A DNA stretch of 64,000 bases, taken from contig CM068549.1 of NCBI GenBank assembly GCA_035048495.1, positions 13,611,103 to 13,675,102 on the forward strand, written 5' to 3'. This DNA is from Euptelea pleiosperma (Eukaryota > Streptophyta > Magnoliopsida > Ranunculales > Eupteleaceae). Below are positions 44,001 to 57,278 of the stretch, piece after piece. The translations under genes were made by a program, and so were the position numbers. Each line of letters starts with the position of its first letter. Within the stretch, counting starts at the first letter, position 1. The notes under the pieces were generated by a model. The model was not told where the DNA came from. It saw only the letters and a list, made by a program, of their open reading frames with translations, and searched no databases.

Positions 44001-47000
44001 TGATCTCTTCTGTTTTAGCATCTCATTTGGTCTTAGCATTGGTTTTTATTCCAAAAACATGTGATGCGAGGGGATTTGGGTCATTTTATTACTTCATTTT
44101 GTTATTTTGATTCTTTACATTATTTTGTTTTGAAAATTATGTCATATTTAGATTTACCAAAAGTATTACTAAATTGACCAAAATATCCTTCAATTCTAGT
44201 TTGAGATATTTGCTCTGTGTTGACTTTTTGATCAATTATAGCGACGATAGAGTGAATTTAGCATTTTTTAGGATTATTTATAAAAAGAAATGTTTTAAGT
44301 TAAAATTCTTGCATCCTTACATAATGTTGGAAAACATTTTATATGCCCAATTGTGAGGGTTCTTTGTAACATGCACCCTATATAGGGAGATCATGGATTC
44401 AATCTCGTGCAAGTAGGTGTCCCCCTTTTATATGTAATACAATGTCCTTCATGTCAGGTTTACGAAAAAACCCAAAGTTAAATAGTCAAATAGAGGCATG
44501 TCATTTTTTTAGGATTTTTAGTGTTCTCAAGGGTATTTTCATCTTATTGAATTTGCAGATAATACTGTCATGCTCCATTCCCGGGATGGAAGACCAGACC
44601 CATGGCCTAACCCAAAATCCAAGGACAATGCATGATGATAAGAAAAAGAAAATAATAAAAAGAAAGTCACCACTTAAAACAAAGATGTAATTAACAAGGT
44701 CCAATTATGGTGTGTTACTAACTTAACTAATATAAAATCCAAATTAGTCAAATTAGGTCAATTCCATAGTCAAATGGTCCATTAGTCAAATAATCAAATC
44801 AAGTTAATTAAGTCCAAGTCGATGTCAATAAATCAAACCTTAAGAAAATCCATTACTTCAATCAAAACCCTAATTTTGAAAAGAAAGTATTAAATTTGAG
44901 ATTTTCATTCGGAACATAAATGACATTAAATTAAAAAATATAACTAAATCACTTTAAATTCAATTTGTGTAAAACTTAATTGTTTGGAAAGAAGAAAAAG
45001 TATTTGAAATCAAATAATAATGAAATTTTTCAAAAATCATTCTGTGGAGTATCAAAAACCAAACCTATGTATTTTGTAAAAAATATAAAAATTGTAGAGT
45101 TTAATAACATAATTTTATCTCTCTAAATATTAATTGAAAAATGATGAATTCAAGTTTACTTAAATATAGACATAATGAAGATTCTAGAGATAATTTTGAG
45201 AATTTTCTCCATTCAGTAACATGCTTTTATTTCTGAACATATGTTACCCCTTATATTTTCAGTCTACAGGTAATTGTCGGTGCACCCTGATAACACTAGT
45301 TGAAAAATAGTAGTCTATCTCTGAAAATTCAAAAAATATCTAGAGATGTCATTTATATCTTATCTAATTAAAGTCAATAACTTCACTATATGTTAGTTAG
45401 ACATAGACTGTTATTATTAATTTACTCGTAACAATATTACAAAACCCATAAACCACTAAAAAATTAATCATAAAATTATCAAATAATATTAAATTAAATC
45501 CAATCACTTATTATTAACTTACTGGTGACAAAATTACAAAACTCATAAACCATAAAAATTAATCTGACAATCATCAAATAATATTGAATTAAATTCAATA
45601 ATTATCAATTATGAAAGTAAATTAAAACCAATTGTCTAAAACATGTTCCAACAAAAATATAACAAGTTTTATAATTATCAAAATAATTATGTCAAACAAA
45701 TAATTAAAATCTTCTCCAAGCACCAGAAAACCCATCTCATGCTCATCTTCACGCTAATTCTAAAAAACAATAAATTGAGTGAGCTGCAAAGCCAAACATG
45801 TACAACATCATCCTCCCTCAAAATGATGAAGAATGCAATCAGTAAAGACAACATTATTTCAAAAATATAATTTAGTACAAAATAATAACATTAGCCTCTA
45901 ACTAATAAAATTTGAAAATAATACATAAAAAACGATAACCAAACATCGGATCTACCCATAAAATTCAAGTTAGATATTAACCAATCTTTATGATTTTTGT
46001 TTTTCATGAGGGGTGTTTACACCTAATGATCGTAACCCCTCATTAATGATTTTTTAAAGGCTCACGCACAAGGACCACAACTCATCATTAATCCCACCAT
46101 AAGAATCCAATGGGGTACCCAAGGGTGTCGAACTCTACAGATTCTCATTAAAGGGTGTTTTGGTTATTTATTTAATAAAAGTATTTTGGTCATTTTACTT
46201 ATGAGAGTAGGTCTCATGTGTTTGTGCATTTATTTTCGCATGACTTGTATATATATGTGTTTATGTAAGCCTAATTGATGTGCATGGATGATTATATATG
46301 TGTGATAACTTGTATGGACATGGACCCTAATTGGACCTTTATATTTGGGCCTATTAAATAAGTATATTTAATATGTGATCTAATGTAATGTTTTTTTTAA
46401 TTTATGTCTTCGTATCATTTATGGTATGTAATAGCTTTGCTGAAATTTACTTATAATTAATTACATAAATTGTTATCACAAAATCATTGGTATTGAGAAG
46501 GGGTTAGTGTGAACACATTAAATGGGAGAATTCTAGAAATAGGTTGACTAGGATAGTGGACCCCATACTCAAGGAAATTGTTAGAGCATATGAAAGGGAG
46601 AATATTTTAGAAAATCAAATGCATTTTATGTTGTAATCCATGTTTTGAGATTTTGAATGAGGGTAGGGAGTATACCCCACACTTCTAAAAATGTTGAGTA
46701 CTTTATGAGGACTTAATGTACGTGCTCCCTAAAAGATAGGAATAATGAGTTGGAGTGTGGACCCCATATATAGAAACATTAGCATCTTCTTAGAGGAAAA
46801 GAGAGTTGCATTCTAGCAACTTTTGAGTTACAAAACAAGTGGCACACAAACATTTAGTCGATGACTAAGTTGAACCAATGGGAAGAAGGCTTTTAGGAGA
46901 GAACCAAGAGTTTAACACCTCATATTCAATGAACATAATTTATAATAGACTTGAATTGTCACCTCAATCTAGAAACATCTCACGATTGTTTTAGCTCATT

Positions 47001-47229
47001 AATATAAAACCAAAGCAAAAAAGAAGAGCACACATAGCCAAAAAAAATCCCAAAGTTTTAGATCTAAGAAACTCTTTCAACACATCTCCTTCTACCCCTT
47101 TTTGTACTTAAACCTCTATTATTTAAAAAAGCGCCAAAAGAGAAAGAGAAGAAGAAGAGACCCTTTAGAAGAGATTTAGAGAAACTCGCAACTTAATATG
47201 TAGTTTATCTCTGGGTCACTCTACGAAGC
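44001..47229. other. Gene-free AT-rich stretch, segment B
   Basis: Counterpart of 6351-9596. Small indels separate the copies, for example 'ggggtatattgtctttcacc' at 8466 against 'ggggtaccc' at 46112. No gene is seen. Confidence 0.55.
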
Positions 47230-47631
47230 CTACGTCTTTCGACTGGACACTCGCGTGGGACCAAAATACTTTTCATTTTAGGCACCTACAACACCCCACC
47301 CCTTCTCCTTTTCCTCCTATCTCTCTCTACTGTAACCCCCTCTCTCTCTACTGTTCTCTCTTTTTATCCCTCCCTTCCTCTCTCTACTATAATCTCTATC
47401 TCACTCTCCCTCTCCCTCTTTATGTCATTCTCTTTTTATCTTTCAATCTCCCCCTCTCCTTCGCGCTCTCTGTCTCGCTAGGCTTTTAGCCCCCACAATG
47501 CTAAACTGCCATGGGGATTATGTAGCCCACGACTGGGCTGGTGGTACACTACATAGTCCCTATAGTAGTTCAACATCGTGGGGCTAAAAGTATAGATAAA
47601 GAGAGAGAGACGGGGAGAAGGATAGGGACAA

Positions 47632-47687
<56 letters not shown>

Positions 47688-47785
47688 TGTGAGGGAGAGG
47701 AAATGAAGGAGAAGGGGTGAGGTGGTGTGGGTGCCCAAAATGAAGGGGGGAATTTTGATCCATTATGGGTGCCCAGCCGAAAGAC
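47230..47785. repeat. Foldback element with (CT)n and (GA)n arms, segment B
   Basis: Counterpart of 9597-10118, with a longer GA tract at about 47634-47680. The serine/leucine-rich frames are artefacts. Confidence 0.72.
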
Positions 47786-47789
47786 ATCG

Positions 47790-49433
47790 GTGCATGTATA
47801 GCGACCCTTTATAGGTGTTTTTACTATATATAATGAATTGCATGATTTTCTCCTCTCTCTCCCCATGTTTTCCTATTTAATATATAATTCATGCCTATGC
47901 TTTATATTTGAAAATTAAATTCATACTTCTACTATGTTTTCATGTATTCATGCTAATATAAATACAAAGTTTATGCCAACAAGTTTTGTTCAAATCATTC
48001 CATGTTTCATTGTCTTATTTTCTACTTTTATTATGTTACTTGCACTTTTATTATTGTTGCCTTTGTGATAAAAAAAATTAGTCGGGGTACATGTACACAC
48101 ATTATTTGGATTTGGTCTCTTTGTGGCCGTTAACTCTTGGAAGTATCCTTTCAATCAATGTGTGGCTATGAATCCTCGAAAACATACTAAAAGTACAACA
48201 AGGGAAGAATACCCTAGGGTCCTTATGGCATAATTGATAGACTGGACGACTGTTAGGAAAACAAGCCCTATAGTGTTTCATACATGTATTTATATTAAGC
48301 TCTTGTTTTCCTTATATTTGGATTCACTGGTAGTGGATGTCATAATTATTTGTTATTTTGATTTCTTGAAAAAAATATGGCTTTCGAAAACCTGTCTTTA
48401 TTCTTGGCTCAGTCGCTGCATCTCCCATGATTGCATGGGTGGATGCAATGTGCCTACCAAACTTCAAGACTTACCCCTATGATATGTTTCAGATTTGACA
48501 GATGGTATGCGTGGTTAGATTGTGTGGAGTTTCGGACAAAGATTGATATAGACTTATTTCTTGTTGTACTATTTAATTTTGAGATTGTATTAAGAACTTT
48601 TTAAATGATTTGATTGTAATAGTTAATACCTTCAAACTATAAATGTATACTTTTTGCATTGTTAATTCCATGATTGTAACCAATTGGATTCCTAGCTTGA
48701 AGAATTCGGAAAGATTGCATTGTTGAAGACTAGCTAAGATCTAATGAAGATTTGAACTTGACGTTTGGAAGAAGATCATCTCTTTGGTTCTTGGCATCTT
48801 CTCTTATTGTTTGGTGACTTGTCTATTACTTTTGACTTGCTTTTATAAGTTTTATCAAGTTTACAATTTATCATATCGATTGGGTGCAAGTTCCGTCCTC
48901 TAAACTCATTCCTTAGGCTTTCTGGTGTCTTCCTTGATTGATCGAGCAACTTCATTTTAGGACCAGGCGATTGGCCCTTAGATTCCCAACCCTTATTTAA
49001 AAAAAATAACTATTTTTTAGCCAATCAAAGAATGCTACTTAGGCTGGGCAATCGATCTATGAGGCAAGGCGACTGGACTCTTGTTTTGTCGTCCTAATTA
49101 AAGATTAAAAATTTCCCTTCTTTATTTGTATTTTGGTTCGGGCAATTGATCTAGTGAGACTGAACGCTCAACCTAGCTCTAGACCAGGCGATTGATCTAA
49201 AGAGGCTAAGGGCAATGTTAGCATCGTCCCTAATCATTATTATCCCTCGGTCTATAATGCTGATGAGCATCAAGATTCTTACCACATGAATCTCAAAGAT
49301 CACCACACAACTTTTGAAGCACATCCAATGGTTTGAATATATGGTCGACATTACTAAAATATCGTCATAAGGACAAAACTATGAGTTCAACCATGTTTTC
49401 TTTGTATCTAAAAGTTGTTGGCCATATTTTTAC
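47790..49433. other. Gene-free stretch, segment B
   Basis: Counterpart of 10119-11763. No gene is seen. Confidence 0.45.
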
Positions 49434-49811
49434 CAAGGTTTTAAATGGACCGTTATAACGATACAACGGACAAGGGGTGTTACAATTATTTCTGTTATAA
49501 TGCCAAAATATTTTTACAACTATAATGAAAATAATGGAATAAAAAAAATTATGACATTCACAAATAATGGCCATTATATTTGTTATAACGGTTTTATAAC
49601 ATGTGTATAACGGATTTAACCGTCGTTATTTTTTTAGAATTTATAACAAATTTTAAATTTGAAATTCAAAATTCAAAATTTAAATAAAAGAAGAATTTTA
49701 AAATAATGAAAATAACAGACTTTACTTTAATACGTTTTTAGAAAATAAAAGATCATGACATTTTTTTTGTAACTGCCATTTTGAAAATAACAGCCATTAT
49801 TTTAAAATAAC
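49434..49811. mobile_element. Right-truncated hAT-like MITE, segment B
   Basis: Counterpart of 11764-12136 with the same start CAAGGTTTTAAATGG and the same truncated right junction 'ataactagggggcagcgcg'. Confidence 0.6.
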
Positions 49812-49849
49812 TAGGGGGCAGCGCGTGCGTTGCACATGAGTAATCAACG

Positions 49850-50225
49850 GGGCCTCATCAACATTGATGACGGACCATAGTCTGAGCCACGTGGCACACT
49901 CTTAGAGAGCACTGACCGTATAGATGTTTGACCCATCCCTAGATGGACTTACATACCATAATTCAACATGATTAGTAATTCCTGTCCCTTGGATTAGAGT
50001 CTTTTCCATGGTTATTTTTAATTGTGGATTTTGGGCAATATTTGGGTATTCAGATCCAAAGGTTAGAAATCACTAATCAGGCTGATTTTTGGTATGTTGG
50101 TCTATCTAGGGATGGGCTAAACATCCATAAGTAGTCTCTAATAGTGTACCACGTGGCCAACAATCATCTGTCATCAAAGGTGATTATAGACCTTCATTGT
50201 CAAAGTTCCGCTCTGCGTAGGTGAG
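49850..50225. mobile_element. Palindromic G-box MITE (family M), segment B copy a
   Basis: Counterpart of 12168-12545. Both arms keep CACGTG (49888-49893 and 50150-50155). Confidence 0.68.
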
Positions 50226-50290
50226 CTCTTTGTGAAACTCATGTGAAGGGCATGCCCCAACCCCACTTTTGGCTTTAAAGTAGTATAGAT

Positions 50291-50732
50291 CAGGTTTAAA
50301 GGAGGCCATTTTAACGGTTAAACCGACTGGGGGCGTTACCGCTTAAACCGTTTAAATGGCCGTTAAAAAGGGATTGAAACGGTCAGGGGCAAAAATGGAA
50401 AAAAATGGGAAAAAATAGAATTAAACGGAATTAAACGGATTTTAACAGAAAAAGTGGCGCCGAAATTCAAATTTTGAAATTTGAAAATTAAAAAAAAAAT
50501 GGAATTTAACGGATTTTAACAGAATTAAACGGTTTTAACGGCCATTTTTTTCACAAAATTTTTCAAAATTAAACGGCTGTTTTAACGATTTTAACGGCCG
50601 TTAAAACAAAAAAATGGCCATTTTTTTCAAAAACGATAAAACGCGTTTAAACGATTTTAACGGAAACGGGCTTGGGGCGTTACCGTTTAAACAGCCGTTA
50701 AAACCGTTTAAACGGCCGTTTTTAAAACCATG
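50291..50732. mobile_element. Full-length hAT-like MITE, segment B, perfect GTATAGAT TSD
   Basis: Starts CAGGTTTAAAGG (one A lost from the terminus) and ends TTTTTAAAACCATG. Flanks GTATAGAT at 50283-50290 and 50733-50740 match perfectly. In the segment A copy the left flank has one mismatch, so segment B preserves the original duplication here. Confidence 0.87.
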
Positions 50733-50740
50733 GTATAGAT

Positions 50741-53700
50741 GACAATTATAATGAGAGAGCATTAAATCAGAAATAATGTTAAATGGGAAATAATGTAACA
50801 GACCAGAATGTTGCCGTTTTAATGGGCGCCGTTTTTCAGACAATGATTTTTACTACATGGTGGTACTTTCCTTTGTACTCTTTTGAACAGATCTACTATT
50901 TGCAGACCCAGATGCAGAGGAGAAAACATAATGTGGTACCATCAGGCTGATTTTTAGTATGTAGTTCCACAAAGGGATGGGCCCAACAGTCTTGGGTTAG
51001 TTGGCCCCAAATAGTGTTCTACTTGGCATATTTCGGGTAGATGTCAAAGTTTTTTTTTCCATTGCGAGAGCCCAATACCGGCGCATTATTTACCAAGGGC
51101 ATTGATGTTGTAGCCATAGTTATACTTTAGTACAATGCGACCTCAATGTTGACCCTTTAAATTTGGAAATAACGATGTTATACTACTTTAGTTAAAGCCA
51201 AAGATCACCTTTTGAAAGCATCATTGGAATGACTGATTGCTAGTTCATCATGATTGTTGAATTTGTGACGTTGGTTCGATGTGACCACCATCATATTGTA
51301 ATGTTACTGGTACCATCTAATTACCTCCTTTAAAAGATCTACATTTAAACTAAGTATAAACTTTGACGTAAAATTATACAAACCTCCCTACTACAGTTGA
51401 AAAGAGATGTCATTTATATTGTCATCTATTCTACTATTTAAAGACTGATGGCCTTCTTGCATTATAAAAGATGAAATATTGAAATTGCCCCTACTTTGCC
51501 AAAATGTCCATATTAGTTTTTACCAAATTTTTCTTTTTCTATTTGGTTCTTAGCCATTGATGTTAGTGTGTGTCAACTGCTACTCTCCCCTTCCGTCATT
51601 ACGTCAACTCCTCCCTTAGAAAAAATTCCATCATCAACGCTGATGATGGACCATAGTGTGCACCACTGACCGTGTGGGTTTGTCCGACAGTGGTGTCATT
51701 GTATCTTCTTTCAACTGCACCTTTAGATGCCGCAGGGTAGCATTGGATGACAAGCTGATGCACCATCCCCCAAGATACAAGGTGGTTCGCTCAATTGGAA
51801 ATTGACCATGATGGTCCACTCCTTGGTAGCTCTACTCACTGGATACTAGCCTAATTGGTGTTTTCCAACAGTCGTTGGATTAGAACACCTTTCATTATGG
51901 ATTTCATGGCAAGCCCATGAGTAGCCTCCAAGTCCATGATGGAAATACCCGTTGTGGTATTCAATCAGGCTTGTAGTGGCCTGTAGGTCTACTGATGCTA
52001 AACCATACTTTGAGGAATCAATGTACCTTTGATTGTGCGACACATCATCACATATCGGTTACCATGTGTGATGGCGGTCCTATTGCCACATCTTGGATAT
52101 GCGATAACCCGAATATCGGGTCAATCAAATATACTTGACAATTTTTCTCTCTCGGGCTATTATGTTGGACAAAATCATTTTATCTTTGTTAAGGGTATTT
52201 TGAAAGAAATAGTAAAACAGCGAAATTAATATTTTTCCGTTTTTCTGACTCGGACTATCATAATGGTAACCCCTATAATCATTTGGAACACAATTGAGCT
52301 CAGATATTTATCTTTACTTAGCTTACACCTAACAAAGCCGCATGAGCTGTGAAGGTTCTAAAACTTTGGGATCAATTCTACAAGAAAATGATCAACTAGA
52401 AGATCTAATGTGAAATCTTGCCAAACGATCAAAGGTAGGTACCCTTCCCATGATCTTTCAATACTAGGCATTAAAATGTGAGCATACATTTATTGTTAAA
52501 CTATAATTGATGGCCAGTTTTATATTAAAGATCCTCTGTGTTGATTCTATGTGTTTCGTATTGGAGATCATCTACGTGCATATTTACATTTTTAGTAATT
52601 TCTTAGATATATGAAAGCATGCATTGTATTTCCGATTTAGAAGTGATAAAGCAAGTTTAGAGTGAGTTCTCTAGGGTGAAAGACTAAAAAATCCCACGAA
52701 AATCCTCTGTATGGATGAAGAAAGAGACCCCATGTTTAGGTTGTGTATTACTTTTGATTAATTGTTCATGCATTCATTATAACCATGATATTACTGTTTG
52801 ATAATTTAATTTATACAAACATATTTATATATCTTGTATTATTTGAATCATGTTTTTTGGTGAAAAATTCGAGTGAGAGTTTGGCTCACTTTTACAACCA
52901 CCACTTTCAGATTTGGATGAGACCGAGACGTACAAAGAAATGTACGAGGAGGAGCTACAACTAGTGGATGGAATAGGCGATGAGACATGCTATAAAACCC
53001 TAAAAAAATTATAGTTGTCGGATTGATTCTTCTAGAATTAGATCCTCAAGATTCGTACCCTAGATGTGTAGGAACGATAAGTTCAACAATATTTTAAGTC
53101 TTTTGACTTAAGATAAAGATACTCAAACTAAAGTATATAATTACTAATAATTATAATTATGATAAAGGAAATTAAGTTTGATTTATTTAAAAAAAATAAT
53201 AAACAAGTCAAATGGCTAATCAAATAAAATTCCTCGAATTCTTGGTTGACCACTTGACCCTGAGATGTGCTAACACCTTAGGTTCATCTACCTGGGTAGT
53301 TGGACAAGATTCGATCAACCCATAGATGCACACGTAACTCAATTATACACTGTTAATATACACCTAAAACTAAAGTAGAAAATAAATTCATCAATTTTTA
53401 ACAAATCTACTTAGATTTTGATTAATCGAAGACCGCCATGAGGTCCGCCTCGTCTAATGACCCTAAGAGGACTACCCTCGTGATTTATGGCATGTACCCG
53501 AACCTTGCACTTCAACCCATGTGCATTAGCACCGTATGCGCCACCGCTACACCCGATCACAACCTTTAGATGCTTGGGTGCTAAGTTAACCCTTTTGAAA
53601 AGGCACGTGAAGGAGATCCATTTCACTTTAGTGACATCATACCCATGATATCATTGGATCTTAAATTTTATTAAATCCCTTTTTAAACTAAATATATAAG

Positions 53701-54019
53701 ATTGAGAGGAACTGGCCAAAAACTAACTTTTGGAAGAAAACCTGTAGAAAGAAGAGAGTAAGAAACTAGAGAGGAAAGTTTAGAGAGGAGAATGAAGATC
53801 ATGTTGAAGGAAAGATGGCCGACCGGATTGTCGAAAACCAGGTAGGTGGTTTGAGCTCCTCTAGATTTCATCTTTCTTTTACTCTAATGGTTACTTGATA
53901 AATTATTTTAGTATTATTCTATTGCATTTATTTTGATTTTAGGAGAAATTTCTGATCTAGTTTAACCCACATCTCAGTTGCTGATTTTTCTGATATATAT
54001 CTCAGTTTTAGACAAAAAA
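50741..54019. other. Gene-free stretch, segment B
   Basis: Counterpart of 13066-16376, with a deletion of about 150 bases near 50945 relative to segment A. It contains the B copy of the small minus-strand frame (53411-53626). No recognised gene. Confidence 0.45.
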
Positions 54020-54157
54020 ATAATAATAATACAGATCTAACCTTAAGATTTTCAAACACTCTAATACATTTTCAAAAAATAACAGATGACATTTTTTTTA
54101 TAACTGTCCTTTTGAAAATAACGCCCGTTATTTTAAAATAACTAGGGGGCGGCTGGC

Positions 54158-54530
54158 CTCATCAACATTGATGACGGACCACAGTATGAGCCAATTGGCA
54201 CACTCTTAAGAGTGCACTGACGATATTGATGTTTGGCCCATCCATAGATGGACTTACATTCCATAATTCAACCTGATTAGTAATTTCTGTCCCTTGGATT
54301 AGAGTCTTTTCCATGTTTATTTTTAACTGTGGATTTCGCGCAATATTTGGGTAATTTAGATCAAAAGGTTAGAAATCATTAATCAGGGTGATTTTTGGTA
54401 AATTAGGGATGGGCGAAACATCCATGTATATGGTCAGTAGTCTGTAATGGTGTGCCACGTGGTCAACATTCATTAGTCAGCGAAATTGATTATAGACCGT
54501 CATCATCAAAGTTCTGCTCTGCGTAGGTGA
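54158..54530. mobile_element. Palindromic G-box MITE (family M), segment B copy b
   Basis: Counterpart of 16513-16885. Here the left-arm G-box is lost (ccaattggc) and the right arm keeps CACGTG at 54456-54461, the reverse of the segment A copy. Confidence 0.65.
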
Positions 54531-55125
54531 GCTCTTTGTGAAGCTCATGTGAATAGCGTGCCCAAATCCCACTTTTGGTTTTGACCATTATAACGAGATA
54601 GCGTTAAATAGGAAATAAAGTAACTGACCAGAATGTTTCCGTTAGAATGGCCTTTTTCCAAACAATGTTTTTTACTACCTTGTGGGACTTTCCTTTGTAC
54701 ACTTTTGAATAGATCCAGTATTTGCATTGCCCCCAGTGAACTTACATCCCAAACATTAACCTGCTTGTTGATTTATGGCCATTTAATTTGAACTTCTTTG
54801 TCGATGATTTCTAGCAGTTGGACACCAATCAGGCTGATTTTTTTAGTATGTAGGTCCACTAAGGGGTGGGCCCAATAGTTTTGGGTTAGTGGGCCCCAAA
54901 GAGTGTTCTACTTGGCATTTTTTGAGTAGATGTCAAAGTTTTTACCAAGGGCACTGATGTTGTAGCCCTAGTTATACTTTAGTACAATGCTACCGCAATG
55001 TCGGCCCTTTAAATTTGGAAATAACGATATTTTTTTCTGTAAGCGGGAAATAACAATATTATACTTCTTTAGTTATCACCAAAGATCACCATTTGATAGC
55101 CGTTGACGTTTCAACCAAGGTTTAA

Positions 55126-55475
55126 AGGAGTCCGTTTTAACGGTTTAATGGATTGGGGGCGTTACCGTTTAAAACATTTAAATGGATTGAAACGGCCAGG
55201 GGCAAAAATAGAAAAAAAAATGGAAAAAATGGAGCTAAAATTCAAATTTTGATTTTTGAAAATTTCAGAAGAAAACAGAATTAAACGGAAATTTAACTGA
55301 TTTTAACGGATTTAACGGCCATTTTTTTTTCAAAAAATCCAGAATTTAACGGCGGTTAAAACGGTTTTAATGGCCATTTAAACGTTTTTAACGGCCGTTA
55401 AAACCGAAAAAAGTTCGTTTCATTTAAAGCATTAAAATGCATTTAAACCATTTTAACTGAAACGGGCTTGGGGCG
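55126..55475. mobile_element. hAT-like MITE interrupted by the LTR retrotransposon
   Basis: Left flank GTTTCAAC (55118-55125) and start CAAGGTTTAAAGGAG match the intact copy at 17473-17880. The element runs to 'gcttggggcg' and is then cut by the LTR. The remaining part of about 55 bases, plus its right GTTTCAAC, should lie beyond the 3' LTR outside the window. Confidence 0.85.
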
Positions 55476-56329
55476 TGTAGACATTCCATTTTGGCACGAT
55501 CTTCTAACTTGGCGATCGACGGTCTCGAGCTTCTTCTTTATTGGTCGAGGGATTACTTTACAAATTTCAACCCTTAGGATATTCCTACCTAATTGTAGAG
55601 CCTTAATTAGAACCATCAACCACCCTTAGATAACACTTTTAGAACCCAAAACCATCATTAGGAAGCCCTATCATAAGCTATGAGAATTTAATCAAAGGTT
55701 TGATTTTGTTGATAAATGATCAAAAATACTTGTATCTTTGATTTTACCGTTAGATTTGATCAAAATCAAAAGTATTTGTTTTTAACTCTTTTATCTTTTA
55801 AAAGAAAAGTGATTTCATTAAAATCTAATGGCTCGATCATAAGGTCATGGCTTTTGTTGGACTAATTTGTAAATGATCTCAATTTTTGATAGTTTGTATG
55901 TCAATGAGATGTCTACCTTTGAAAAGTACTTTGAATGATCTTTCAAAATATTTTTGTCTTGTCAATTTTGGACTTAAAATGAGCATTTTATCAATGATTG
56001 ATCAAAACTCTAGATGTATGGTCTTGATATGTGTAAATGTACCAAGATTCATACATCATGACACACTTTGATGATATTACTTAAGCTTATCCATCCAACT
56101 CACCAAACTCCCATACTTTCCCATTTTATCCACACCTTTTTATTTATTCTTCACACATAAATTTCCTACAACTTTTTAACTTTCTAGATTGCCCAACTTT
56201 TTCCTAACAAATTAAAAAATTTCTTAACATATCCATATAGGACAAACCCCATTTTTACCTTTTTACCCACAAATGACTCAACTACCATTTCTCTTATTCT
56301 CAAACTACCCCAAACCCTTACTTTTCACC

Positions 56330-56337
56330 TATAAATA
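56330..56337 (+). promoter_or_regulatory. TATA box of the 5' LTR
   Basis: TATAAATA follows 'cttttcacc' and precedes 'ccccctcact', a good plant TATA context. Transcription would be expected to start roughly 30 bases downstream, near 56365. Confidence 0.6.
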
Positions 56338-56806
56338 CCCCCTCACTCCTTTTAGAGATCCATCCCTTCAAGCCATCTCTTTAGGCCTAGAAAAACTCTT
56401 GCAAACTAGTTTCTTAAGCTCTCCAAAAACCCTTACAAACCTCAAAAATCTTCCAAAGACCTTTTTGTTTTAAGAGATTAAGTGAAAGGAAGAAGAACTT
56501 TTGTTCTTGCTCACTTCATTTTTTCTTTTTTTTCAAGAACAAGAAGAAGAGAAAGAAGAAGAAAAAGCCAAGAAAAGAAGAATGACCATTTACAAGGTAC
56601 AATACAAATAACATAAGTTCTTTCTCTCTCTAACAATGTAACCACATGGGAAGGCTATGACACCCTATTCTTTTTTTTCTTTCTTTATTTATCTTTTATT
56701 TTATTTACTTAGCTCTATATTATTGTATGATTAGTTAGTTTTTTTACTTTAGTTTATCTTTCTTGTTTCCCTTATGTTGTCTTTTTTTTTACTTTCTCTC
56801 TCTAGT

Positions 56807-56930
56807 ATATGTGGAGAACCCGAAATGCTTGCATAGTAGGGTATTCCCACATTTTATCTTATATTATCTCTTTTTTTCCCTAATATGTGGAGAACCCGAA
56901 ATACTTGCATAGTAGGGTATTTCCACATGT
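56807..56930 (+). repeat. Two copies of a 47-base motif in the LTR
   Basis: Copies at 56807-56854 and 56882-56930 share 'atgtggagaacccgaaat', 'cttgcatagtagggtat' and a terminal 'ccacat'. Each copy begins ATGTGG and ends CCACAT, so each is bounded by a 6-base inverted repeat. Confidence 0.85.
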
Positions 56931-57261
56931 TTCTTTTATGTTCTTTTATATGTAGATTTATCTTTTTCTTAAAGGATAACTTGAGAGGATGATTGAGGGT
57001 ACAAGAGTAGGTAACCGTTTAAATACGGATAAGTTGGGATGCCTAACACCTTCCCCAATTTATAAATGACTCACTTACCTAATAATCTCTCAAAAGGTTA
57101 GTAGATCAATGGAGTCACTAATTGCATTTTGTTCATTTTAAAAAGGTTATTACCTATTTTCAAACCCAGTGGCCAATCACACCATTAAAAAAGGGTTGGT
57201 GGCGACTCCATAAGATTTGGCCCTTTTTTGTGCCTCTAGACGAATTGTGCTATCTTACAGT

Positions 57262-57278
57262 TGGCGACTCCACTGGGG
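57262..57278 (+). promoter_or_regulatory. Primer binding site
   Basis: TGGCGACTCCACTGGGG starts two bases after the LTR's CA end. Its complement ends in CCA, as a tRNA 3' end must. Ogre-type elements are known to use tRNA-Arg with this type of sequence; the tRNA identity is from family knowledge, not tested. An 11-base partial copy (TGGCGACTCCA) lies at 57200-57210 inside the LTR. Confidence 0.8.

Larger units (their letters stand above)
55476..57259 (+). repeat. 5' LTR
   Basis: The start is set by the exact point where segment B stops matching segment A (after 'ggggcg') and by the TG dinucleotide. The end is CA at 57258-57259, two bases before the primer site. Length is 1784 bases. The expected 5-bp target duplication would be GGGCG (55471-55475); its partner is outside the window. 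The LTR includes a TATA box and two copies of a 47-base motif. Confidence 0.8.

Noticed and set aside
56273..56473. 66-codon frame in the LTR
   Set aside because: It lies inside the 5' LTR and overlaps its TATA box; no homology is recognised.
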